A stretch of 64,000 nucleotides of DNA from Streptomyces adelaidensis (GCF_016598475.1 NZ_JAEMUX010000014.1:62001-126000); one strand, 5' to 3'; counted from the first letter of the stretch, positions 52,137 through 61,162 are shown. The notes: generated by a model not told the origin, from the sequence alone. Made by a program: numbers and translations.

Positions 52137-53333
52137 GTGGCGACGATGACGGGTGCGAGCGGTAACAGCGGTGGCGGGCGCGGCGAGTACCAGGAGCTCG
52201 TCGACGAGATCTCGGGGCTGCTCGGCGCCCCGGCGACGCTGGAGAACCGCGACTTCGAGCTGATCGCCTTCGGCGCGTACGACAGTGAGGGCGATCTCGA
52301 CCCGTCGGCCCTGGACCCGGTCCGCACCCGCTCGATCCTGACCCGCCGCTCGACGGCGGCCGTCCGCGCCTGGTTCGAGGGCTACGGCATCACCCGGGCG
52401 ACGGCCCCCGTCCGCATCCCACCCGCCTCCGAGGCCGGGGTCCTCCGAGGCCGTATCTGCCTCCCGGTACGCCATCGGGGTGTCGTCCTCGGTTACGTCT
52501 GGCTGCTGGACGGCGATCCGGGCCCCACCGACGTACAGCTGTCCGCCGCCATGGCGGTCGCCTCCCGCATCGGCGCCCTCCTCGGGGACGAGGCCCAGGC
52601 CGGCGCCGACCTCACCCGCGAGCTGCGCGCGGTTCTCACCGCCGAGCGCGGCTGGGAGCACGACATGGCGGTCGCGGAACTGCGCACGGCCCTCGGCCCC
52701 CGCGGCGACGGCGTCCACACGATGGTGTGCGTGGCCCCCTGGCCGTCCCCCGCCCCGGAGGACGCCCCTTCGTTCCGTACGGTGCCGGGGGCGATCGCGC
52801 TGTGCACGGTGCCGTGCGGCGCGGCGGGCCAGGGCCTGGCCCTGCTGGTGCGGCTCCGCTCGGCGGACGTGCCGGCCCCGGCGCTCACGGCCGCCGCCCG
52901 GGTCCTGGAACGCGCGGGCGCCCACGCGGCGGCCGGCGTCGCGAGCGCCCGCACGGGCCTCGCCGACCTGGGCACCGCCTGGCGCGAGGCCTCGGCGGCG
53001 GCGCGCGCGGTGCTGGCGGAGCCCCGCCTCGGCCCGGTCGCCGAGTGGCGCTCCATCGGCCCGTACCGCCTCCTCACCGCCCTCCCCCGCGACACCCCCC
53101 AGGACCCCTCAGTGCGCACCCTCCTGTCCCCCGCCCACCATGAACTCGCCCACACCGCAGAGGTGTTCCTCGACCGCGCCGGCCAGGCCGGCCGCACCGC
53201 CGCCGAACTGGGCATCCACCGCCAGACCCTCTACTACCGCCTCTCCCGCGTCGAACAACTCACGGGCCTGGACCTGGACGACGGCGAGGACCGGCTGTTG
53301 CTGCACATGGCGCTGAAGGGGGCGCGGCTCTGA
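52137..53333 (+). CDS. PucR-family regulator, likely of proline degradation
   Basis: 398 aa from GTG 52137 (ATG 52146 possible). It has an N-terminal sensing region with a GAF-like segment ([20 protein letters not shown]) and a C-terminal PucR helix-turn-helix ([20 protein letters not shown]) near residues 345-385. Divergent from putA-pruA with 180 nt between, it is probably their activator or repressor, with proline or P5C as effector. That is inferred from position. Confidence 0.85.
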   Translation: MATMTGASGNSGGGRGEYQELVDEISGLLGAPATLENRDFELIAFGAYDSEGDLDPSALDPVRTRSILTRRSTAAVRAWFEGYGITRATAPVRIPPASEAGVLRGRICLPVRHRGVVLGYVWLLDGDPGPTDVQLSAAMAVASRIGALLGDEAQAGADLTRELRAVLTAERGWEHDMAVAELRTALGPRGDGVHTMVCVAPWPSPAPEDAPSFRTVPGAIALCTVPCGAAGQGLALLVRLRSADVPAPALTAAARVLERAGAHAAAGVASARTGLADLGTAWREASAAARAVLAEPRLGPVAEWRSIGPYRLLTALPRDTPQDPSVRTLLSPAHHELAHTAEVFLDRAGQAGRTAAELGIHRQTLYYRLSRVEQLTGLDLDDGEDRLLLHMALKGARL

Positions 53334-53349
53334 ACTCCGGCACGTGCCT

Positions 53350-53544
53350 CTAATCGACCTCCCTGAGTTCGACCGAGTACCGCTCACGGACGTCGTCCAC
53401 GAATTCCCGCTGTCCGAACGACGGCACCTTTCTGTTCCACCAGTACGAGGCGCCGGGCCGGACTACCGGGCCGTCGTGAAGGACGTCAAACACCGCCCAT
53501 CGGACCAAGATTGCGCATCGCCGCCCGACACCCGCGTTGCGCAC
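53350..53544 (-). CDS. short hypothetical or gene remnant
   Basis: Up to 64 codons. The last 45 (VFDVLHDGPVVRPGASYWWN, then REFVDDVRERYSVELREVD) have regular high third-position GC and look coding, while the first part (MRNAGVGRRCAILVRWA) does not. GTG at about 53490 may be the true start, without a clear ribosome site. No family known; possibly the 3' remnant of a larger gene. Confidence 0.35.
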   Translation of the reverse strand: MRNAGVGRRCAILVRWAVFDVLHDGPVVRPGASYWWNRKVPSFGQREFVDDVRERYSVELREVD

Positions 53545-53661
53545 AAAGCCCGGACTTCAGTGTTCCGCAGGAGTCAGTGCCAACGATCAAAAGGAACCTC
53601 CAGGCATTGGCCACGCCATGGCCGTCGCCGTGGCCGTCGCCGTGGCACAAAAGCACACTTC
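53545..53661. other. region upstream of the ABC operon with short repeats
   Basis: CGCCGTGGCCGT-type repeats near 53620-53645 and a less GC-rich stretch next to the Zur-like box. The minus strand reads a short His/Gly segment (CHGDGHGDGHGVANAW) in a frame that starts inside the box at 53680; its coding status is doubtful. Confidence 0.35.
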
Positions 53662-53676
53662 TGAAAATGATTGTCA
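53662..53676. promoter_or_regulatory. Zur-like box upstream of the ABC operon
   Basis: TGAAAATGATTGTCA matches the Streptomyces Zur consensus as I recall it (TGAAAATGATTTTCA) at 14 of 15 positions and is nearly palindromic. It lies 57 nt before the substrate-binding protein start in an AT-rich patch. Fur-family iron regulators bind related boxes, so a Fur or DmdR-type site is the alternative. Confidence 0.6.
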
Positions 53677-53733
53677 TCATGCTACGGTCGGTGCACGTTC
53701 AACCTTTGACCACGCCTTTACTCGGAGTGTCCC

Positions 53734-55230
53734 GTGCGTCTCCCAGCCCGATTCCTCCCCCTCACCGCGGTCACGACCGCGGCATCCGCCCTGCTCACGG
53801 GCTGTTTCTCGTCGACGGGCGCCGACGAGGGCGCTGCCTCGGGTGAAGGCAAGCGGATACGTCTGGCGATGATGCAGCCGCCCCGTTCGGGCCTGTCGCC
53901 GCTGTCCGACGACGCGTTCAAACTGTCGCGCTGGTCGACCGCCGAGACCCTGGTGAAGCTGGACGCGGAGGGCGACGCGCAGCCCGCGCTGGCCACCGGG
54001 TGGAAGCAGTCGGGCAAGAAGTGGACGTTCACGCTCCGGGACGGCGTCACCTTCCACGACGGTACGGAGCTGACGGGCGAGGCCGTGGTCAACTCCCTCA
54101 CGGAGGCGGCCACCGCCGCCCCCAAGCCCCGCATCCTCGACGGCGTGGACCTCACCGCGACGGCCGACGGCAACTCCGTCACGGTCACCACCGGCACCGA
54201 GGACCCGCTGGTCCCGCAGCGCCTCAGCTCACCGCAGCTGTCGATCCTCGCGGCGAAGGCGTACGAGGGGAAGACGGTGAACCCGGTCGGCGCCGGCACC
54301 GGCCCCTTCGAGCTCACCGGGGTCAACGGCACCTCCTCCGCCGCCCTCGACCGCTACGACGCCTACTGGGGCGGCAAGGCCAAGGCCCCCGGCATCGATG
54401 TGCGGTTCGTGCCGGACGGCACCGCCCGCGCGGCCTCCCTGCGCAGCGGCGAGGCCGACATCGTGGAGGCGGTCCCGGTGTCGCAGGCCGCGGTGCTCGA
54501 CCAGGATCTGATCACCGAGGTCCCGATGCCCCGCACCAACACCCTCTACCTGAACACGGAGAAGGGCGTCTTCAAGAACGCCTCGCTGCGCGCCGCCGCC
54601 CGCGAGGCCGTCGACGCGAAGTCGATCGTCGAGGGCGTGTACGAGGGGCGGGCGGATGTGGCGCAGGGGCTGCTCGGCCCCGCGCTCCCCTGGGCCGCCG
54701 AACTGCGGTCGACGGTGAAGCACACCGAGGCGGGTGACCCGGCCGGCAAGTCCATCACCATCGGCACGTTCACCGACCGCGCCGAGCTGCCCGAGGTCGC
54801 GGCCACGCTGCAGCAGCAGCTGCAGAAGGCCGGCTTCAAGGTGAAGCTCGACGTGCGCGAGTACGCCAACATCGAATCCGACGCGCTGGCGGGCGATTTC
54901 GACGCGTTCATCCTCTCCCGGGCGACCGTCCTCGACTCCGGCGACCCGGCCGCGTACCTCTACAGCGACTTCGCCTCCGACGGCTCCTTCAACATCTCCC
55001 AGCTCGCCGACAAGACCGTCGACACCGCCCTCGACAAGGCCGCCGACACGGCCGCCGGTGACGCCCGCCGCAAGGCCGTCATCGACGCCGAGGCCGCCGT
55101 CCTCACCACCGACGCCGCCGTGCCCATGCTCCACGAGCGCGTCATCCAGGGCGACGCGGCGAACGTCGTGGACGCGGCGCACGACCCGCGCGAGCGAGAG
55201 CTGGTCACGGCGGACACGTACCTCAAGTGA
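53734..55230 (+). CDS. ABC transporter substrate-binding lipoprotein, peptide/nickel family
   Basis: 498 aa from GTG 53734, with GGAG 8 nt upstream. Lipoprotein signal LTAVTTAASALLTGC. It is a family-5 solute-binding protein (LATGWKQSGKKWTFTLRDGV, then TFHDGTELTGEAVVNSL; GTGPFELTGVNG; ANIESDALAGDFDAFI). Family members carry peptides, nickel or metallophores. The Zur-like box and the His-rich ATPase downstream favour a metal or metal-chelate cargo; this is inference. The stop overlaps the permease start by 4 nt. Confidence 0.87.
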   Translation: MRLPARFLPLTAVTTAASALLTGCFSSTGADEGAASGEGKRIRLAMMQPPRSGLSPLSDDAFKLSRWSTAETLVKLDAEGDAQPALATGWKQSGKKWTFTLRDGVTFHDGTELTGEAVVNSLTEAATAAPKPRILDGVDLTATADGNSVTVTTGTEDPLVPQRLSSPQLSILAAKAYEGKTVNPVGAGTGPFELTGVNGTSSAALDRYDAYWGGKAKAPGIDVRFVPDGTARAASLRSGEADIVEAVPVSQAAVLDQDLITEVPMPRTNTLYLNTEKGVFKNASLRAAAREAVDAKSIVEGVYEGRADVAQGLLGPALPWAAELRSTVKHTEAGDPAGKSITIGTFTDRAELPEVAATLQQQLQKAGFKVKLDVREYANIESDALAGDFDAFILSRATVLDSGDPAAYLYSDFASDGSFNISQLADKTVDTALDKAADTAAGDARRKAVIDAEAAVLTTDAAVPMLHERVIQGDAANVVDAAHDPRERELVTADTYLK

Positions 55231-56996
55231 CCAGAGCGGTATGGAAGTCGGTCGGTCCGGCCGGGCCGACCCGCGTCGTCTGTCTCGTCGCCGTCCTGGC
55301 CGCCGTCGGCCTGCTGCCGTGGCTGTCCGGCCGCGACCCCGCGCTGACCGTGCTGCGCGCCCGGTCCGCCGAGCAGGAGGCGACGGCCGAGGCGCTGGCC
55401 GCGATCCGGGACGATCTCGGCCTGGGCGCCGGTCCCCTTTCCCTACTGGGGAGTTGGGGCTCCGGCCTGCTGCGCGGCGACCTCGGCACGTCCTGGGTGT
55501 CGGGGACGGACGTCCTTCCCTCGGTGACCGCCGGCCTCCAGGTCTCCCTGGGCCTCATGGGCGCCGCCTTCGCCGTGGCCGTGCTGCTGGCCTGCGCGCT
55601 GGTCGCGCCCGTGCTCGTACGCGGCCGGGGGTCGGCCGGCGCGTTCGCCGCGATGCTCGCCGCCGTGCCCGAGTTCCTGCTGGCCACGGTGGCGTTGCTG
55701 ATCTGCGGGGTGTGGCTGGGCTGGCTGCCGACGTCCGGCTGGGCGGGGCCCGAGTACCTGGTGCTGCCCGCCATCGCGCTCGGCGTCCCGGCCGGCGGTC
55801 TGCTCGGCCGCCTGGTCGCGGACGCGCTGCCCGCCGTGCTCGACGAACGCTGGGTGGAGCTCTGGCGGGGCGCGGGCGTGAGCCGGGCGCGGATCTCGGC
55901 GGCGGCGCTCCGGCGCGTACTGCCGCCGCTCGTCCCGCAGTTCGGCATGGCCGCCGTGGGCCTCACGGGTGGCGCGGTCGCCGTGGAGACGGTGTTCGCG
56001 GTGCCCGGCATCGGCCGTACGGCCCTGGGCGCGGCCAAGTCCCAGGACCTCCCCCTCCTCCAGGGCTCGGTCCTGGCCCTCCTCGCCCTGGGCCTGGTCG
56101 CCGGCGCCCTGTCCGCCCTCGCCCGACGCCGCCTCCTCGGTCCGGCCCTGCGCGACGCGGGCCTCACCCTCCCCCCGGCCCGCCCGGTCCGCACCCACCC
56201 GGCGGTGCCGCTGACCCTGGCCGCACTCCTCCTCATCACCATCGGCTGGGGCCTGCTGCGCGACCCGTTCACCGTCGATACGTCCGCCCGTCTCCTCCCC
56301 CCGTCCTGGGCGCATCCGCTCGGCACGGACGGACTCGGCCGTGACGTACTGGCCCGCCTCGGCCACGGCGCGGCCTCGACCGTGGGCACGGCGGCGGCGG
56401 TCTGTGCCCTGAGCCTGCTCCTTTCCCTGGCCCTCGGCTTCCTGCCCGGCGTGGCCGCGGGCGCGGCGGACATCGCCAACGCGCTGCCCCCGGTGATCGT
56501 CGGCATCCTCGTCGCCGCGGCGGCCGGGCCCGGCACCGGCGGCGCGGCCCTCGCCGTCGCGCTGATCTCCTGGCCCCCGCTGGCGGCGCACGCGGCGGCG
56601 CTGACGCAGGAGGTCCGCGCGTCCATGTTCCTGACCGCCCAACGGGCCATCGGCGCGAGCCCGTGGTGGATCCTCACCCGCCACGTCCTCCCGTCGGTCG
56701 CCGCCCCGGTCACCCGCCACGCCGTCCTCCGCCTCCCCGGCATCGCCCTGGCCCTCGCCTCCCTCGGCTTCCTCGGCCTCGGCGCCCAGCCGCCCACCCC
56801 CGAGTGGGGACTGCTCCTCGACGAGTCCCGCGCCTACGTGGAACGCGCCCCCTGGGCGGCCCTGGCCCCGGCGGTCGCCCTGGCGCTGCTGGCCGGGCTC
56901 GCGGTGTCGGGGGCGGCGTACGCGGAAGGGCGTACACGTACGCGAAAAGGTGTACGTGGAGAGAGTGGAGAGAAAGGAACCCCCGTTGACGTCTGA
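55227..56996 (+). CDS. fused two-domain ABC permease (DppB-DppC type)
   Basis: 589 aa from GTG 55227. It contains both permeases normally encoded separately. Residues 1-320 match the B-type subunit (N-terminal TM, periplasmic loop, EAA loop ELWRGAGVSRARISAAALRR, and ending in FAVPGIGRTALG). Residues 320-580 match the C-type (HPLGTDGLGRDVLARLGHGA, TAQRAIGASPWWILTRHVLP, FLGLGAQPPTPEWGLLLDES). The B half lacks part of the usual large periplasmic region, so it is compact. It forms the complete transmembrane channel in one chain. Confidence 0.88.
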   Translation: MTRAVWKSVGPAGPTRVVCLVAVLAAVGLLPWLSGRDPALTVLRARSAEQEATAEALAAIRDDLGLGAGPLSLLGSWGSGLLRGDLGTSWVSGTDVLPSVTAGLQVSLGLMGAAFAVAVLLACALVAPVLVRGRGSAGAFAAMLAAVPEFLLATVALLICGVWLGWLPTSGWAGPEYLVLPAIALGVPAGGLLGRLVADALPAVLDERWVELWRGAGVSRARISAAALRRVLPPLVPQFGMAAVGLTGGAVAVETVFAVPGIGRTALGAAKSQDLPLLQGSVLALLALGLVAGALSALARRRLLGPALRDAGLTLPPARPVRTHPAVPLTLAALLLITIGWGLLRDPFTVDTSARLLPPSWAHPLGTDGLGRDVLARLGHGAASTVGTAAAVCALSLLLSLALGFLPGVAAGAADIANALPPVIVGILVAAAAGPGTGGAALAVALISWPPLAAHAAALTQEVRASMFLTAQRAIGASPWWILTRHVLPSVAAPVTRHAVLRLPGIALALASLGFLGLGAQPPTPEWGLLLDESRAYVERAPWAALAPAVALALLAGLAVSGAAYAEGRTRTRKGVRGESGEKGTPVDV

Positions 56997-58014
56997 CGAC
57001 GTGCTGCTGTCGGTGCGTGGGCTGCGGATCGCATTCGACGGGGTGGCGGCCGTGCGCGGGCTGTCCTTCGACGTCCACGAGCGTGAGGTGCTCGCCCTCG
57101 TCGGCGAGTCCGGCGCGGGCAAGTCCCTCACCGCCCGGGCCCTGCTCGGCATGCTGCCCCGGGGCGCGACGACGAGCGGGACCGTACGGCTGCGCGGTGA
57201 CACCGACATCGCCGCGCAGCGTGGCCGCCGTATCGCCCTGGTCCCCCAGGACGCCCTCTCCGCGCTCTCACCCGTGCACCCCGTGGGCGACCAACTGACC
57301 GCCGCCGTGCGGTCGGTGGCCCGCGTCTCGCGCCAGGAGGCCCGCGCCCGGGCGGTCGCCGCGCTCGACCGGGTGGGGATTCCCGACGCCGTACGCAAGG
57401 CGCGGGCGTATCCGCACGAGTACTCCGGCGGTATGCGCCAGCGGGCCGTGATCGCCATGGCGACGATCAACGAACCCGACGTGGTCGTCGCCGACGAACC
57501 CACGACCGCCCTCGACGCGGAACTCCAGGAGCAGGTCCTCCGGGTCCTCGGTGAGCAGCGCGAGGCGGTCGGCGCCGCGCTCGTCCTGGTCACCCACGAC
57601 CTGGCGGTGGTCCGCGAACACACCGACCGCGTACTCGTCATGTACGCCGGCCGCCAGGTCGAACAGGGCCCGACGGAGGTGGTGCTGAGCCGCCCGAGGG
57701 CCCCGTACACGGCGGGCCTGCTGGCCTCCCTGCCGCCGGACGACGTCGACGGCCACAGCCACGGCCACGGCCACAGTCATGGCGTGGGCGGTGCTCGTCG
57801 CCGTCGGCTGCCCGCCATCCCCGGTTCCCCGCCCGCCCCCGACGCCCTCCCGCCCGGCTGCGCCTTCGCACCCCGCTGCCCGCTGGCCGAGGACCGCTGC
57901 CACCACGAGGAACCACAGCCGTGGACGACGGACCACGGCCACGAGGTCACCTGCCACCGCTGGGACGAAGTGCCGCACCCCGCGACCGAGTTGTTTTTGG
58001 AGCAGCCCGCATGA
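56986..58014 (+). CDS. ABC ATPase with His-rich C-terminal segment
   Basis: 342 aa from TTG 56986, preferred because AAGGA lies 8 nt upstream; it overlaps the permease by 11 nt. Walker A GESGAGKS (about 38), signature YSGGMRQR, Walker B VVVADEPTTALD. After residue 250 comes DVDGHSHGHGHSHGVGG, a cluster of six histidines, then the oligopeptide-type C-terminal motif (CAFAPRCPLAEDRC). Such His clusters bind Zn or Ni. DppD/NikD-type partner of the next gene. Confidence 0.88.
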   Translation: MTSDDVLLSVRGLRIAFDGVAAVRGLSFDVHEREVLALVGESGAGKSLTARALLGMLPRGATTSGTVRLRGDTDIAAQRGRRIALVPQDALSALSPVHPVGDQLTAAVRSVARVSRQEARARAVAALDRVGIPDAVRKARAYPHEYSGGMRQRAVIAMATINEPDVVVADEPTTALDAELQEQVLRVLGEQREAVGAALVLVTHDLAVVREHTDRVLVMYAGRQVEQGPTEVVLSRPRAPYTAGLLASLPPDDVDGHSHGHGHSHGVGGARRRRLPAIPGSPPAPDALPPGCAFAPRCPLAEDRCHHEEPQPWTTDHGHEVTCHRWDEVPHPATELFLEQPA

Positions 58015-58709
58015 ACGACGCTCCGCCCCATCCGACCGACGCCCTGCTCGATGTACAGGACCTGGTCGTCCGCTACGGCGCGGTGACCGCCGTCGACCAC
58101 GTCTCCTTCACGGTGGACGCGGGCGAGACCCTGGCCCTGAACGGCCCCTCCGGCTGCGGCAAGTCCTCCACGGTCGCCGCGGTGCTCCAGCTGCGCCGCC
58201 CCGACGGAGGCGAAGTCCGCTTTGAGGGACGGGAGTTGACGACCCTGACCGAACGCGAGCTGCGCCCCCTCCGCCCCCGGATGCAGCCGGTCTTCCAGGA
58301 CCCGTACGGCTCACTCAGCCCCCGCCACCGCATCCGCGACGCGGTGGCGGAACCCCTGCGCGTCCAGGGCCGCTGGGACCCCACGGGCCCCGCCCGGGTC
58401 ACCGAACTCCTGGACCGCGTCGGCCTGAACCCGGCCTACGGCGACCGCTTCCCGCACGAACTCTCCGGCGGCCAGTGCCAGCGCGTCGGCATCGCCCGCG
58501 CCCTGGCCTCCGAGCCCCGCCTCCTCGTCCTCGACGAGCCGGTGTCCGCCCTCGACCCGTCCGTCCGGGCCGGCGTCCTGAACCTGCTCGCCGACCTCCA
58601 GGACGAACTGGGCCTCGCCTATCTGTTCATCTGCCACGACCGAGCAGTCGTACGCCACTTCGCGGACCGCTCGATCGAGATGCGCACCGGAAGACTCGTG
58701 CCGGCGTAG
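58011..58709 (+). CDS. ABC ATPase, DppF/NikE type
   Basis: 232 aa from ATG 58011, overlapping the previous stop (ATGA). Walker A GPSGCGKSS, signature LSGGQCQRVGIARAL, Walker B LLVLDEPVSALD. It lacks the C-terminal oligopeptide-binding extension. It pairs with the upstream ATPase to energise the fused permease. It ends 3 nt before the convergent TetR gene's stop. Confidence 0.9.
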   Translation: MNDAPPHPTDALLDVQDLVVRYGAVTAVDHVSFTVDAGETLALNGPSGCGKSSTVAAVLQLRRPDGGEVRFEGRELTTLTERELRPLRPRMQPVFQDPYGSLSPRHRIRDAVAEPLRVQGRWDPTGPARVTELLDRVGLNPAYGDRFPHELSGGQCQRVGIARALASEPRLLVLDEPVSALDPSVRAGVLNLLADLQDELGLAYLFICHDRAVVRHFADRSIEMRTGRLVPA

Positions 58710-58712
58710 CCC

Positions 58713-59312
58713 TCACTTGGCCGCCTTGTCCGCCTGCTCCGTCGCCGCGATGAGCCGGCGGAGCCCCTCGACGAGTTCGTCCGCCTCGGGGGCGCTCGGC
58801 GGGTCGAAGGTCCACTGGGCGATGAGCCCCGTCATCAGGGTCAAGAGGAACTTGCCGAGGGTGTCGATGTCCTTCTCGGAGACGTCCTCCTCCCGGCCGC
58901 CCATGAGCATCGGGATCAGACCGCGCCCCGCCTCCCGCTGGGCCAGCGACAAGTGGTCCCGTACCTCGGGCAGTTGGTCGCCCATGACGATGATCTCCAT
59001 GCTGAGCCGCCAGATCGAACCCGGCCGCCGCATGGTGTCGATGACGTTCGCCCACATTTCCCGGAACCGTTCGATGGACCCTGGCTCGGTACCGCTCGTG
59101 ACCGCCTCTCCCGAGTCGAAGGCCTCGGACGTCTGACCGACCAGCGCCACATACGCCTGCGCCAGCAGCGAGTCCTTCGAGCCGTAGTGGTAGCCGATCG
59201 ACGCCAGATTCGTCCCCGACTCCTTGACGATGTCGCGCGCCGTCGTACGCACGAAGCCCTTCTCCAGCAGGCAGCGCTTGGCGCCTTCGAGCAGATCCTC
59301 ACGGTGTCCCAT
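58713..59312 (-). CDS. TetR-family repressor of the adjacent MFS pump
   Basis: 199 aa from ATG 59312. N-terminal TetR helix-turn-helix (FVRTTARDIVKESGTNLASI then GYHYGSKDSLLAQAY), and a helical ligand domain (FLLTLMTGLIAQWTFDPP). Divergent from the MFS gene, with tandem 26-bp repeats between them. It should repress both genes until a drug-like ligand binds. Confidence 0.9.
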   Translation of the reverse strand: MGHREDLLEGAKRCLLEKGFVRTTARDIVKESGTNLASIGYHYGSKDSLLAQAYVALVGQTSEAFDSGEAVTSGTEPGSIERFREMWANVIDTMRRPGSIWRLSMEIIVMGDQLPEVRDHLSLAQREAGRGLIPMLMGGREEDVSEKDIDTLGKFLLTLMTGLIAQWTFDPPSAPEADELVEGLRRLIAATEQADKAAK

Positions 59313-59339
59313 GCGGCTCAGCGTAGCTCTGAGCCCATA

Positions 59340-59391
59340 CGACCGTCTTATACAGCTGTTCTAGACGACCGTCCTATACATTCGTTCTAGA
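59340..59391. promoter_or_regulatory. two adjacent 26-bp direct repeats, TetR operator candidate
   Basis: CGACCGTCTTATACAGCTGT... (59340-59365) is repeated immediately at 59366-59391 with 4 differences, followed by the inverted element CGTTCGTATAAGACG. The block is AT-rich and ends about 32 nt before the MFS start. Confidence 0.65.
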
Positions 59392-59423
59392 CGTTCGTAT
59401 AAGACGATCGTATAGTCCCTCCC

Positions 59424-60974
59424 ATGACAACGAATCCGCAGCCCGGACAGAACCCACTGAACGCCGTCACCCCTCCCCGCCGAGCCGGTCGCCGCGAATG
59501 GACCGCGCTGGCCGTTCTGATGCTTCCGCTGCTGCTGGTCTCGATGGACGTGTCTGTCCTCTACTTCGCGGTGCCCTCGATCAGCGCCGATCTGGAGCCG
59601 AGCGGCACCCAGCAGCTGTGGATCTTCGACATCTACGCGTTCGTGCTGGCCGGGCTGCTGATGACGATGGGGGCGCTCGGCGACCGCATAGGCCGCCGGC
59701 GGCTCCTGCTGATCGGCGCGACCGCCTTCGGCACGGCCTCGCTCGTGGCCGCGTACGCGAACAGCGCCGAGACCCTGATCGCGGCCCGTGCGGTGCTCGG
59801 CATCGGCGGCGCGACCCTCATGCCCTCGACGATGGCGCTGGTCCGGACGATGTTCACGGACCCCGGCCAGCGAGCGAAGGCCATCGGTATCTGGTCGACG
59901 GTCCTGACCGCCGGCGTCGCCCTGGGCTCGGTGCTCAGCGGTGTGCTGGTGGAGTTCTTCTGGTGGGGCTCGGTCTTCCTGGTGAACCTGCCCGCGATGG
60001 CGCTGCTCCTGATCCTGGGCCCGGCCCTGCTCCCCGAGTCGAGGACCCCCGCCCCGGGCCGCTTCGACCTGCTGAGCGTCCCCCTGTCGATGGCGGCCGT
60101 ACTCCCCATCGTCTACGCCCTCAAGGAGATCCCGTCGGAGGGCTGGAACACGCGGAACGTGACCTCACTGACCGTGGGCCTGCTCTTCGCGGCCCTCTTC
60201 GCCCACCGCCAGCGCACCACACCCTCCCCGATGATCCCCCCGGCCCTCTTCCGCGGCCCCGGCTTCGCACCGGCGGTCGCCCTCAACCTCGTCGCCGGCT
60301 TCGGAATGATGGGCTCGGCCTACTTCACCACCCAGTACCTCCAGTCCGTCCGGGACAAGAGCGCCCTGGAAGCCGCTCTCTGGGCCCTCCTCCCGTCCGT
60401 ACTCATCGGCGTCACCGCACCGGTCACGACCCAGCTGGTGCAGCGCGGCGTACACCGGGCATACGTAGTCGGAGCGGGCTTCGTGACCGCCGCGTGCGGT
60501 TACGCGGTGCTGGCCACCGCCGGCACGGACTCCCTCTGGCCGGTCCTCGCCGGCGCCGGTGTCCTCGCCGCCGGCATCGTCACCGTCATGTCCCAGATGA
60601 CCGACCTGGCCCTCGGCGCCGCCCCCCTCGAAAAGGCCGGCACCGCCTCCTCGCTCCTGGAAACCGGCCAGGAGTTCGGCGGCGCCCTCGGCATGGCCAC
60701 CCTCGGCGCCATCGGCACCGCCGTCTACCACCACGAGATCCCGGCCACAGCCCCCCTCCCCGCCCGCGAAACCCTCGGCGGCGCCCTCGCCGTCGCCGAA
60801 CAACTCCCCACCACCACAGGCGAGCCCCTCGCCGCCGCAGCGAGGGAAGCGTTCACCCACGGGATGCAGGGCGCCGCGATCGCGGGAGCCACGGTGCTGC
60901 TGGGGGCAGCGGTGGCGGCGGTGACGGCATTGCGGAAGGTACGCGTCCGGGAGGAAGACCGGGTACTGACCTGA
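59424..60974 (+). CDS. MFS drug-efflux transporter, 14-TM DHA2 (QacA/EmrB type)
   Basis: 516 aa from ATG 59424. Features of DHA2 pumps: membrane-embedded acid in LLVSMDVSVLYFAVPS, motif A GALGDRIGRRRLLLIG, motif C near VLTAGVALGSVLSGVL, and about 14 hydrophobic helices. It exports cationic or amphipathic drugs with proton antiport; the substrate is unknown. Controlled by the divergent TetR protein. The terminator-like repeat at 60996 follows. Confidence 0.92.
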   Translation: MTTNPQPGQNPLNAVTPPRRAGRREWTALAVLMLPLLLVSMDVSVLYFAVPSISADLEPSGTQQLWIFDIYAFVLAGLLMTMGALGDRIGRRRLLLIGATAFGTASLVAAYANSAETLIAARAVLGIGGATLMPSTMALVRTMFTDPGQRAKAIGIWSTVLTAGVALGSVLSGVLVEFFWWGSVFLVNLPAMALLLILGPALLPESRTPAPGRFDLLSVPLSMAAVLPIVYALKEIPSEGWNTRNVTSLTVGLLFAALFAHRQRTTPSPMIPPALFRGPGFAPAVALNLVAGFGMMGSAYFTTQYLQSVRDKSALEAALWALLPSVLIGVTAPVTTQLVQRGVHRAYVVGAGFVTAACGYAVLATAGTDSLWPVLAGAGVLAAGIVTVMSQMTDLALGAAPLEKAGTASSLLETGQEFGGALGMATLGAIGTAVYHHEIPATAPLPARETLGGALAVAEQLPTTTGEPLAAAAREAFTHGMQGAAIAGATVLLGAAVAAVTALRKVRVREEDRVLT

Positions 60975-60995
60975 GTAGGCGGATGCGGGTTTTGC

Positions 60996-61079
60996 TTTCA
61001 GGGGCGCGGGGAACTGCGCGACAAGCCCCCACGGACCCGCGGCCGAAATTCGGGGGGGTAGAAGGGGCGCAGCCCCTGG
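60996..61079. repeat. second copy of the Streptomyces-type intergenic repeat
   Basis: The 25-nt block 60996-61020 is the exact reverse complement of 40428-40452, and GGGGCGCAGCCCCTG at 61065-61079 is the reverse complement of the 15-nt block in the first copy. The blocks are arranged differently, so the unit is modular. Confidence 0.75.
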
Positions 61080-61112
61080 AGGATGGAACGGGTAAGGGCG
61101 GCGGGGGCGAAC

Positions 61113-61152
61113 AAAAAAGGGGGCCCGACCACCCACAGGCAGCCGAACCCCC
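61113..61152 (-). terminator. serA terminator
   Basis: On the minus strand GGGGG...CCCCC flanks a GC-rich interior and is followed by TTTTTT, 10 nt after the serA stop. Confidence 0.6.
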
Positions 61153-61162
61153 AAGGCCCAAC

